Assembly: GCA_964412395.1 (NCBI GenBank)
Contig: CAYPOY010000295.1
Coordinates: 1-6,615 of the forward strand
From: CAYPOY01 sp964412395
GTDB taxonomy: Bacteria > Chloroflexota > Anaerolineae > B4-G1
Length of the DNA: 6,615 nt
Direction of reading: 5' to 3'
In this document: positions 1 to 4,869 of the stretch, one piece after another
Layout of the letters: every line of letters begins with the position of its first letter
Position numbering within the stretch: position 1 is the stretch's first letter
The notes under the pieces: generated by a model
Databases searched by the model: none
What the model saw: only the letters and a program-made list of their open reading frames with translations
What the model was told of the DNA's origin: nothing
Position numbers and translations under genes: made by a program

Positions 1-182
1 GCTTCCTCCGGTGCGGCCTCAGGGGCCGCTGCCTCCGGCGGTGCCACCCCCTGCAACCAGTCGGGAATCTCGGCCAGAGCGGGGGTGGGCAGCGTGGGTA
101 TTGCTTCCTCTGGCGCGGCCTCGGCGACCGCCACCTCCGGCGGTGCTATCTCCTGCAGCCAGTCGGGAACCTCGGCCGGGGC
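1..182 (-). repeat. Tandem 102-bp coding repeat encoding IPDWLQ units
   Basis: Bases 1-80 and 103-182 align without gaps at about 82% identity (14 mismatches by eye), a period of 102 bp or 34 codons. Each unit encodes A-E-(I/V)-P-D-W-L-Q followed by an APPE/Ala-Pro-Glu tail. A more diverged core lies around 322-342. The array reaches the window edge, so more units may follow. Divergence between copies is scattered and includes many third positions, consistent with an older in-frame duplication of a protein motif. Confidence 0.75.
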
Positions 183-740
183 CAGTTCCTGAAGGCGATC
201 CGCAACCTCAGCCACAGCGGGTGATGGCATCGCCGGCGCTTCTTCTGCCAGAGGTGCTTCGGCAGCAGGTTGGCCCTCGCTCGGTGTTGTTTTGGTTTCC
301 ACGCCGACCGGGCCCATGTCGCGCAGCCAGTCGGGGATTTCGACCGGTTCGATGGGTTCACCCACCGCCTCAGGTTCCTCAGCTTCCTTCGCCGCCGAAA
401 CCCGGAGCTGTGTCAGCCAATTCCCCGCCTCCTTTCCTTCCTCTTCTGCCCCGGCTTCCTCGGTCACGGCCTCAACTTGCTGTTCTCTTTGCTCCTCTAA
501 TGGGATAGTAGGCAGAGAGAGCCCTTTGATCGGAGCCTGTTCTGACTCCATAGAGGGTGAGGCTGCCATTGGGATGAGGCGGGCTTGGCACCGGTCACAA
601 TAAACGTTGCCGACAGGGTTCATCGTGCCGCACATCGGGCAGCGTAATGCCGTGCGTATCGGGAGCGGTTCGCCGCATTCGTTACAGAAGCGACTTCCTC
701 TTCGATTAGCCGCGCCGCACTTTGGACAATGAATCATCAT
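1..740 (-). CDS. Double zinc-ribbon protein with IPDWL repeats (3' end beyond window)
   Basis: The minus frame is open for 246 codons from ATG-ATG at 740/737 and runs off the left edge, so the C-terminus is missing. Residues 5-22 hold one zinc ribbon (CPKCG...CNECG; Cys5, 8, 19, 22) and residues 34-51 a second (CPMCG...CDRC; Cys34, 37, 48, 51). The rest is an acidic Ala/Pro/Glu-rich, probably disordered linker with PDWL motifs at about residues 136, 192 and 226, and a degenerate NWL near 107. No membrane segment is visible in this part. Zinc-ribbon plus low-complexity proteins are common in Chloroflexota; their roles are mostly unknown, and I infer only a scaffold or interaction role. It is the last visible gene of the minus-strand cluster, now separated from its neighbour by a 151-bp inserted element. 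No strong Shine-Dalgarno is seen: a CAGGAA lies 15 nt or more upstream. Confidence is high for the reading frame and low for function. Confidence 0.85.
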   Translation of the reverse strand, partial: MMIHCPKCGAANRRGSRFCNECGEPLPIRTALRCPMCGTMNPVGNVYCDRCQARLIPMAASPSMESEQAPIKGLSLPTIPLEEQREQQVEAVTEEAGAEEEGKEAGNWLTQLRVSAAKEAEEPEAVGEPIEPVEIPDWLRDMGPVGVETKTTPSEGQPAAEAPLAEEAPAMPSPAVAEVADRLQELAPAEVPDWLQEIAPPEVAVAEAAPEEAIPTLPTPALAEIPDWLQGVAPPEAAAPEAAPEE

Positions 741-757
741 GCCGTCACTCAGAATTC

Positions 758-908
758 CTGATTGACTGACAAATCTTTCAGGACGCAGATTCACGCAGAT
801 TTTCGCAGATTATCTGCCGATAAAACCAGAAAATCAGTGTTCATCAGCGTTAATCTGCGTCCCATTTCTTGCTCCCAGGGCCAATCCAGAGTTTTGTCAG
901 TCAACCAG
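758..908. mobile_element. MITE-like non-autonomous element, 151 bp
   Basis: The ends are inverted repeats: CTGATTGACTGACAAA at 758-773 and, read on the other strand from 908 to 893, CTGGTTGACTGACAAA (15 of 16 match). Immediately outside lie identical direct repeats CTCAGAATTC at 748-757 and 909-918, as expected for a 10-bp target-site duplication. The element has no room for a transposase; short open frames in it are not gene-like. Terminal inverted repeats, flanking duplication and small size define a MITE-like element. I cannot name the parent IS family from the ends. It sits between the stop of the six-TM gene and the start of the zinc-ribbon gene, and the right-hand duplication overlaps that stop codon. 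Confidence 0.8.
781..862. repeat. CGCAGATT-rich dispersed-repeat core with inverted ends
   Basis: GGACGCAGATT (781-791) and AATCTGCGTCC (852-862) are perfect 11-bp inverted repeats nested inside the MITE-like element. CGCAGATT occurs three times at an exact 10-bp period (784, 794, 804). The plus-strand translation of this region reads TQIHADFRR...FISVNLRP, a type of peptide I recognise as a frequent spurious protein call in many bacterial genomes, caused by a dispersed non-coding repeat. The link to that repeat class is from memory, not from a search. The region can fold as a long imperfect hairpin on either strand. Confidence 0.65.
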
Positions 909-909
909 C

Positions 910-1545
910 TCAGAATTCACTATAAGGCCGTTCGCTGGCCACGAAGACTCGCAAGGCAGTGATCACCGTCCCCAGCGCGACTCCCAGTAGCAGGCCACGC
1001 ATTCCTGCCATCCCCGGCACATTGACGATCCAGTCCCGGATATTGGCTAGCCACTCCATGCCCGTGAAAGGTGTGCTTCCCAGCAGTACCACGGCCACAC
1101 CCAATAAGAAGAACACGGCTCCCGGACTGTGCCGCGTGCGCAGCAAGCGGAACGCCGCCAATGCCAGTGTGAAAACCACTAACGCAGCAAGCGATGCTCC
1201 TAGCGGGCTGATTACGTAGTCAAATACTGCATGACCGAGCGTTTTTTGAATTGGGACACCCGCAGGTAGAATCGGGGGAATCCAGGCTACCAACATAGCG
1301 AGCAGGAGAATAAGGCTGTAATACCAACCCTGTCGCCGGTGGAGTACTCGCCCTCCATGGATGCGCAAGATATTGAATATTCCCAGGAGGAGAGCAAAGG
1401 CGGCCACAATGACTGCTCCCGCGATCAGACGGTCGCGGAAGTAAGCCAGTGTTGGGTTCTGGATCAGGTATCCGGCCAGCACGATCAGGCCCGGGAGCGT
1501 CGCAAAGATAAGAATAGGGATCCATCGTTTGATGAGACTGTTCAT
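910..1545 (-). CDS. Six-TM integral membrane protein, unknown function
   Basis: The product is 211 aa starting at ATG 1545. I chose this over TTG/GTG at 1566/1563 because the first residues then read MNSLIKRWIPILIF, a normal short basic lead into a first TM helix, and because GGTGA and AAGG lie upstream; the GTG at 1563 overlaps the previous stop as GTGA and remains possible. Hydrophobic segments at about 8-24, 35-55, 70-90, 109-130, 136-152 and 176-197 predict six TM helices, with basic loops after TM2 (RIHGGRVLHRRQ) and TM4 (RLLRTRHS). I do not recognise a catalytic or transport motif. It starts 14 nt after the DUF6754-like gene, so the two are probably cotranscribed. The stop codon (TGA, 912-910) lies inside the 10-bp duplication of the downstream MITE-like element, so the last codons (GAA TTC) are also part of that duplicated sequence. 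Confidence 0.85.
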   Translation of the reverse strand: MNSLIKRWIPILIFATLPGLIVLAGYLIQNPTLAYFRDRLIAGAVIVAAFALLLGIFNILRIHGGRVLHRRQGWYYSLILLLAMLVAWIPPILPAGVPIQKTLGHAVFDYVISPLGASLAALVVFTLALAAFRLLRTRHSPGAVFFLLGVAVVLLGSTPFTGMEWLANIRDWIVNVPGMAGMRGLLLGVALGTVITALRVFVASERPYSEF

Positions 1546-1559
1546 GGAGTCACCAACCT

Positions 1560-2303
1560 TCACCAATTGCCCAGAAAGGCCGCCAAAGCCGTACCCAGGA
1601 TGGCCAACACCAGGATCATGCGCAGGACGTCTTGGGCCACCAGGCTGACCAGGTAGCGCCGCTCTCCAGTCATTTGAGCGCCAGCGGCGTACAGTTCCTC
1701 CCCCACAGCCAGCCGGTCGGTGGCAGGATATAGCGCACCGATAGCACGAGGGGCAGCGGCGGCGGCTAACTGGGGCAGGTCACGTCGGGCACCAGCGTCG
1801 GTGATTAACGACACCTCGGTCCCAAAAGCACCAGCCATCATATTGGCCGTAACATGCTCAGTCGTGACTATATGGGCGGCCCCGGCTGCGTACGCTACGG
1901 GTGAGGGCGCGACGAACCGCACCCTATCAGGATTGTACAGCTCTATGATGCCGTTTCGCTCGTATGCCCGGCGCACGATGTCCTGGGCCAGAGGAAGCAA
2001 CGTGGGGTCGCCCACGGTGATGACAGGTGGGGCGCTGTAGGAAACAGTGGCATCGGCCAGTGCCTCCACCACCTGGAGCCCGGCCAAAGACGTAATCACG
2101 TCCTCCCCGTACAGCCCGCCGTTGCCAAGCGCGATGTGAATTGCCCCACCGCTCTCGGCGGCATACCCTGCTTCGTCCCGCAGGTCCTGGAAGGCAGGCA
2201 ACGAGCGCATAGATGGACGCGGCCCCTTTTTACCGCGCAGGATCAGCAACACCATCAGTACCAGGCCGCTTAGGACCAGCAGGAGGATGGCCCCGACGTT
2301 CAT
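1560..2303 (-). CDS. DUF6754-like membrane-anchored protein
   Basis: The product is 247 aa. The ATG at 2303 is chosen over an in-frame start at 2330 because GGAGAG lies 6 nt upstream and the protein then begins directly with a TM helix (MNVGAILLLVLSGL..., residues 1-22). A basic stretch (RGKKGPRPSMR) follows, then a soluble domain of about 180 residues with conserved-looking blocks LPAFQDLRDEA, IHIALGNGGLYGED, SLAGLQVVEALAD and VGDPTLLPLAQDIVRRAY, and a second TM helix at the C-terminus (about 222-244). From memory the blocks match the DUF6754 family, whose function is unknown; I could not confirm this with a search. The two anchors would leave the domain on one membrane face. It begins 2 nt after the 86-aa gene, with its ribosome binding site inside that gene, so translation is probably coupled. 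Confidence 0.85.
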   Translation of the reverse strand: MNVGAILLLVLSGLVLMVLLILRGKKGPRPSMRSLPAFQDLRDEAGYAAESGGAIHIALGNGGLYGEDVITSLAGLQVVEALADATVSYSAPPVITVGDPTLLPLAQDIVRRAYERNGIIELYNPDRVRFVAPSPVAYAAGAAHIVTTEHVTANMMAGAFGTEVSLITDAGARRDLPQLAAAAAPRAIGALYPATDRLAVGEELYAAGAQMTGERRYLVSLVAQDVLRMILVLAILGTALAAFLGNW

Positions 2304-2305
2304 TC

Positions 2306-2566
2306 TTAACTCTCCTCTCCTCCCAGGCACATCCCTAGCCGCTTCAGCAGATCCGGACTGTCCAGCAGAGCCACAGTTCGCTCAAGCGTTGCGTCGTTCA
2401 CGATGCCGGTCACCAGCGGCTGTGCTATACGAAGTGCTTGGCTGCCCAGGAACCCAAATGCATGGGCGACCTCAAGAAGTGATAGCACCACTGGCGAGAG
2501 TCCCAGTGCCTCAATACGCCTGCCCCACGTCTCAACCCATGCCTGTTGCTCTGCCTCACTGCTCAC
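2306..2566 (-). CDS. Small helical hypothetical protein, first gene of the minus-strand cluster
   Basis: The product is 86 aa, starting at GTG 2566 behind a near-perfect AGGAGGT (2579-2573) at 6-nt spacing, which strongly supports this start. The sequence has no signal peptide and no full-length TM helix. It is Leu/Ala-rich and reads as amphipathic helices: RRIEALGLSPVVLSLLEVA, a GFLGSQALRIAQPLVTGIV segment of moderate hydrophobicity, then LERTVALLDSPDLLKRLG. The pattern faintly recalls the C-terminal repeats of DUF1641-type proteins, but I do not assign it. It ends 2 nt before the DUF6754-like start and is preceded by two candidate promoters, so it is probably the first gene of the operon. 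A soluble partner or regulator of the membrane proteins is a guess from context only. Confidence 0.8.
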   Translation of the reverse strand: MSSEAEQQAWVETWGRRIEALGLSPVVLSLLEVAHAFGFLGSQALRIAQPLVTGIVNDATLERTVALLDSPDLLKRLGMCLGGEES

Positions 2567-2572
2567 GATAGG

Positions 2573-2579
2573 ACCTCCT
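2573..2579 (-). promoter_or_regulatory. Strong Shine-Dalgarno for the 86-aa gene
   Basis: On the minus strand AGGAGGT lies 6 nt before GTG 2566. This near-perfect anti-16S match fixes the non-ATG start. Confidence 0.85.
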
Positions 2580-2588
2580 GATGCTCAC

Positions 2589-2617
2589 AGTATACCAAAG
2601 ATGTGGAGACATTGCCA
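2589..2617 (-). promoter_or_regulatory. Candidate sigma70-type promoter, proximal, for minus-strand operon
   Basis: On the minus strand, TGGCAA (2617-2612), a 17-bp spacer and TATACT (2594-2589). The -10 matches 5 of 6 consensus positions and the -35 only 3 of 6. Transcription would start near 2582, giving a leader of about 16 nt that still includes the Shine-Dalgarno. Confidence 0.45.
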
Positions 2618-2654
2618 CTTCGTCAGCAACGCAACGCTCTCGCGTAATACACTT

Positions 2655-2683
2655 AGTATAGCACGATTTGTGATGCTAAGCAA
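2655..2683 (-). promoter_or_regulatory. Candidate sigma70-type promoter, distal, for minus-strand operon
   Basis: On the minus strand, TTGCTT (2683-2678), a 17-bp spacer and TATACT (2660-2655). The start would be near 2648, with a leader of about 80 nt. Two TATACT boxes, both at 17-bp spacing from a TTG- or TGG-type hexamer, suggest tandem promoters or one real and one chance match. Confidence 0.45.
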
Positions 2684-2706
2684 ACTTGTGGTGGGTGCGT
2701 TTCAGC

Positions 2707-2735
2707 TTGACGTCACCTTCGCCACGTGCTATAAT
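2707..2735 (+). promoter_or_regulatory. Strong sigma70-type promoter driving the nifS remnant and mnmA
   Basis: TTGACG (2707-2712), exactly 17 bp, then a perfect TATAAT (2730-2735). Transcription would start near 2742, about 57 nt before the GTG of the cysteine-desulfurase remnant. It is the best promoter match in the window and points away from the minus-strand promoters in the same gap. Confidence 0.75.
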
Positions 2736-2798
2736 ATAATCCCATTTACTCCGTCAGAGGATTACGTATTTGCCTTCCGGGATGTTTAGGGGGAGTCA

Positions 2799-3023
2799 GT
2801 GGTGCTGAGCCTTGATCTGGAGAACATCGCCGCCAGTTCCGGCGCGGCCTGTGCCAAGGGAGAACCGGAGCCATCATTCGTGCTCACGGCGATGGGGCTT
2901 CCCCCAGACCGGAGCATCGGCAGCCTGCGCCTCACTCTGGGCCGCTCTAACGACGAGGCCGACGTGGCACGTGTGCTGGAGGTGCTGCCGGGCATCGTCG
3001 AGCGGCTGCGAGCGAGCGGATGA
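2799..3023 (+). pseudogene. Cysteine desulfurase (NifS/IscS family) remnant, C-terminal fragment
   Basis: Only about 75 codons remain of an enzyme that is normally about 380-400 aa. The fragment carries the substrate-cysteine loop SSGAACAKG (catalytic Cys retained), then EPSFVLTAMGLPP, GSLRLTLGR and a C-terminal helix VLEVLPGIVERLR, all typical of the C-terminal domain. The PLP-lysine and the whole PLP-binding large domain are absent. Family homology continues upstream of the GTG: in the same frame the bases read FRDV-stop-GESVVLSLDLEN, where intact enzymes have a Glu-Gly-Glu-Ser-like segment, so TAG at 2787-2789 looks like GAG changed to TAG. Beyond about 2766 the homology is lost in the promoter region. 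AGGGGGAG (2788-2795) precedes GTG 2799 and GTG 2802, so the fragment may still be translated. Its TGA overlaps the mnmA ATG as ATGA. It cannot be an active desulfurase alone. Confidence 0.85.
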
Positions 3024-4207
3024 GCCTCTTGCGAAGGTTGCACATAGCCCCGACAACGGGGCAATCCTCAGCCGGTGAAGGCCCTTCTGACCTGGGGGCT
3101 GCTGCCCGGTCTTCGCAAAAGTCCCCCTCACGAGTCCTCGTCGCCCTCAGTGGAGGTGTGGATAGCGCCGTCGCTGCTGTGTCCCTGGTCGAGCGAGGGT
3201 ACGAGGTCATCGGCGCGATGCTGCGGCTGTGGGCTGAGCGTGGCCCGGACGATGCTCACGTCAACCGCTGCTGCACGCCTGAGGCAGTGTCCCGTGCCCG
3301 GCGCGTCGCCGACCAGCTCGACATCCCCTTCCACCTGATCAATGCTGAGGCCACCTTCAAGGCCCAAGTGGTGGACTACCTTGTCTCCGAGTACAGTGTT
3401 GGTCGCACGCCCAATCCATGCGTCCCCTGCAACCGCACCATCCGCTTCGGCCTGCTCCTGAACCGCGCCCTGGCATTGGGGGCATTCCTGGCCACGGGCC
3501 ATTACGCTCGCGTGCGTAACGTCGAAGGCCATTACCAGCTTCTTCGCGGGCGGGATCCTCATAAGGATCAATCCTACTTCCTGCATGCGATAACCCAGGA
3601 GCAATTGGCCCACGTCCTTTTCCCCGTGGGCGGGTTGACCAAGGATGAAGTGCGTGCCATCGCTCGACAGCGTGGTCTCCCTGTGGCGGAGCAACCTGAA
3701 AGTCAAGACATCTGTTTTCTGGCCGATGGCGACTACCGCCGTTTCCTGGCCAACCAGGCCCCTCACCTGTTCCGGCCCGGCCCCATCCGCGACACATCCG
3801 GGCACGTGCTAGGTCAGCATCAGGGATTGCCTGCCTATACCATCGGCCAGCGCAAGGGGCTGGGGGTCGCGGCGGCAGAGCCGCTATACGTGCTCGCGAT
3901 TGAGCCCGCTGAGAACGCGCTCATCGTCGGGCCAGCAGAGGAACTGGGCCAGTATGAGTGTATGGTTGAGGAGATACACTACGTCAGTGGAGAAGTGCCC
4001 ACAGCCACTTTCCGCGCTACGGCTCAGATTCGCTATCGGGTGCGCCCGGCTGCCGTCACAGTGACCCCGCTGTCGCGCAGGAGAGCACATGTTCGCTTTA
4101 CTTCACCACAGCGGGGCATCACGCCAGGACAGTTTCTGGTCCTGTACGACGACGAAATTGTGTTAGGCGGTGGCGTCATTTGTAAGGCTCAAGAACCTGT
4201 GTTATAA
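3020..4207 (+). CDS. mnmA: tRNA-specific 2-thiouridylase MnmA
   Basis: MnmA adenylates C2 of U34 in tRNAs for Lys, Glu and Gln and replaces the oxygen with sulfur passed on from a cysteine desulfurase. The 395-aa product has the PP-loop SGGVDS (44-49), the RCCTPEA block (83-89), NPCVPCN (132-138) with the catalytic Cys137, KDQSYFL (182-188), and SQDICFL (228-234) with the second catalytic Cys232, followed by the central and C-terminal beta-barrel regions (YTIGQRKGLG 273-282; GITPGQF 366-372). Cys134 replaces the Asp found at this position in E. coli MnmA, giving a CxxC form. The first 37 residues are an unusual low-complexity extension: family members begin a few residues before RVLVALSGGVDS. 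No other ATG or GTG start occurs before the core, so the extension is probably translated. ATG 3020 overlaps the upstream TGA and has only a weak Shine-Dalgarno, suggesting coupling to the nifS remnant. Confidence 0.95.
   Translation: MSLLRRLHIAPTTGQSSAGEGPSDLGAAARSSQKSPSRVLVALSGGVDSAVAAVSLVERGYEVIGAMLRLWAERGPDDAHVNRCCTPEAVSRARRVADQLDIPFHLINAEATFKAQVVDYLVSEYSVGRTPNPCVPCNRTIRFGLLLNRALALGAFLATGHYARVRNVEGHYQLLRGRDPHKDQSYFLHAITQEQLAHVLFPVGGLTKDEVRAIARQRGLPVAEQPESQDICFLADGDYRRFLANQAPHLFRPGPIRDTSGHVLGQHQGLPAYTIGQRKGLGVAAAEPLYVLAIEPAENALIVGPAEELGQYECMVEEIHYVSGEVPTATFRATAQIRYRVRPAAVTVTPLSRRRAHVRFTSPQRGITPGQFLVLYDDEIVLGGGVICKAQEPVL
3026..3121. repeat. 96-bp inverted-repeat-bounded segment inside mnmA 5' end
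   Basis: The arms are CTCTTGCGAAG (3026-3036) and CTTCGCAAAAG (3111-3121), inverted with one mismatch; the core TTGCGAAG/CTTCGCAA is perfect. Inside is a strong hairpin GCCCCG-ACAA-CGGGGC (3047-3062). The segment is exactly 32 codons. Without it the mnmA start would read MSSPSRVLVALSGGVDSA, a typical family N-terminus. I infer a small repeat inserted in frame. No target duplication is obvious. Confidence 0.55.
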
Positions 4208-4208
4208 T
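4180..4208 (+). promoter_or_regulatory. Promoter overlapping the mnmA stop codon
   Basis: TTGTAA (4180-4185), 17 bp, then a perfect TATAAT (4203-4208) whose last bases contain the mnmA TAA stop (4205-4207). The -35 matches 4 of 6 positions. The expected start near 4214-4216 coincides with ATG 4215, so the next gene may have a leaderless or very short-leader transcript. Confidence 0.6.
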
Positions 4209-4214
4209 AGTCTT

Positions 4215-4736
4215 ATGGTGGAAAATCATTCCATGCCTGTAACGGAGTCCCCCGTGCCGCCGGAGCCGGAAACTCCTCCCATTGTTGAACTATCGCCTGC
4301 GGAACTGCGAGCGCGGCGGCTGCTCATCACGGGCCTGGTCGTGGCTGGCTTGTTACTGCTGGGCCTGGTCGTGCTGTTGGTGTTTCTGTCGGTGGACGCA
4401 TATCAGTCTGCGTATGCCGGTACAGGCCCAAGCCCTGGGGCAGTTGTGGTGGAGTTGCTCAGGGATGCTGCCATCATATTTGTCGCGTTCGAAACATTGA
4501 TCATCGGCGTGCTCCTGATCATTCTGATGCTACAGGTACAGTCGCTGGTCGTGCTACTGCGAGACGAGATTAAGCCCATGCTGGAGGCAACCAACGAGAC
4601 GCTGGCGACCGTACGTGGCACAGCTCAGTTCGTCAGCCATAACGTTGTCTCGCCAGTGATGAAATGGTCGGGCTATTTGGCCGGGTTGCATCGCGTTGTG
4701 CGAGAAATCAGCGGACTGCGTGAGAACGAGGAGTAG
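4215..4736 (+). CDS. Two-TM membrane protein upstream of ytxH, unknown function
   Basis: The product is 173 aa from ATG 4215 (167 from the in-frame ATG 4233, which has a modest GGAAA upstream). The frame is open farther upstream, but any start there would overlap mnmA. The N-terminus is Pro/Glu-rich (residues 8-29), then a basic RARR, TM1 at about 36-59, a short loop with GTGPSPG, and TM2 at about 84-107. The C-terminal region (LLRDEIKPMLEATNETLATVRGT..., about 113-165) is a long helix, possibly coiled-coil, resembling the tail of DUF948/YtxG-type proteins (NETL, FVSHNVVSP). A YtxH gene follows 133 nt later, so the pair resembles Bacillus ytxG-ytxH, a general-stress locus. That parallel is by context and style only. 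Both termini probably face the cytoplasm. Confidence 0.85.
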   Translation: MVENHSMPVTESPVPPEPETPPIVELSPAELRARRLLITGLVVAGLLLLGLVVLLVFLSVDAYQSAYAGTGPSPGAVVVELLRDAAIIFVAFETLIIGVLLIILMLQVQSLVVLLRDEIKPMLEATNETLATVRGTAQFVSHNVVSPVMKWSGYLAGLHRVVREISGLRENEE

Positions 4737-4766
4737 GAGGGATAGGAGATAGGTGGATTTCCTGCA

Positions 4767-4844
4767 ATGCCGGAAGATCGAACTCGATCCGGCGACGGAG
4801 GAGTTATGATCGGCGAGAAAACACTGGAGATTCTGCCAGTGTGA
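4767..4844 (+). CDS. Possible 25-codon leader ORF before ytxH
   Basis: ATG 4767 opens a 25-codon frame ending TGA 4842-4844, with AGGTGG (4751-4756) 10 nt upstream. An internal in-frame ATG 4806 has a stronger GGAGGAG (4797-4803), only 2 nt away, and would give a 12-aa peptide. The short length and non-optimal spacing make this uncertain. It lies between the two membrane-protein genes and overlaps two hairpins, so it could be a leader peptide, or nothing. Confidence 0.25.
   Translation: MPEDRTRSGDGGVMIGEKTLEILPV
4769..4842 (+). promoter_or_regulatory. Two hairpins in the ytxH leader
   Basis: Hairpin A: GCCG/CGGC (4769-4772 with 4790-4793) outside GATCG-AACT-CGATC (4776-4789), with a 3-nt bulge. 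Hairpin B: ACACTGG (4821-4827) pairs perfectly with CCAGTGT (4836-4842) around an 8-nt loop. Neither is followed by a T-run, so they are not convincing terminators. They may shape mRNA stability or ribosome access between the two genes. Confidence 0.35.
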
Positions 4845-4869
4845 GCAAAAGTCTTGAGGGAGGTAGATA

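Noticed and set aside
11..603. Plus-strand Pro/Ser/Arg-rich open frames over the left end
   Set aside because: They are antisense shadows of the zinc-ribbon/IPDWL gene; the minus frame has clear CxxC motifs and the plus frames are low-complexity.
784..811. Three CGCAGATT units as a mini CRISPR array
   Set aside because: A 10-bp period with 2-nt spacing has no room for spacers, and no cas genes are present.
762..962. 66-aa plus-strand ORF (TQIHADFRR...)
   Set aside because: It is the known type of spurious ORF from the CGCAGATT repeat, spans the TIR-bounded element and runs into an antisense gene.
2403..2789. 128-aa plus-strand ORF across the divergent region
   Set aside because: It is antisense to the 86-aa gene and crosses two promoters. 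Only its last residues (FRDV) are meaningful, as part of the decayed desulfurase frame.
3128..3805. 225-aa minus-strand ORF inside mnmA
   Set aside because: It is a GC-driven antisense shadow; the plus strand carries all MnmA motifs.
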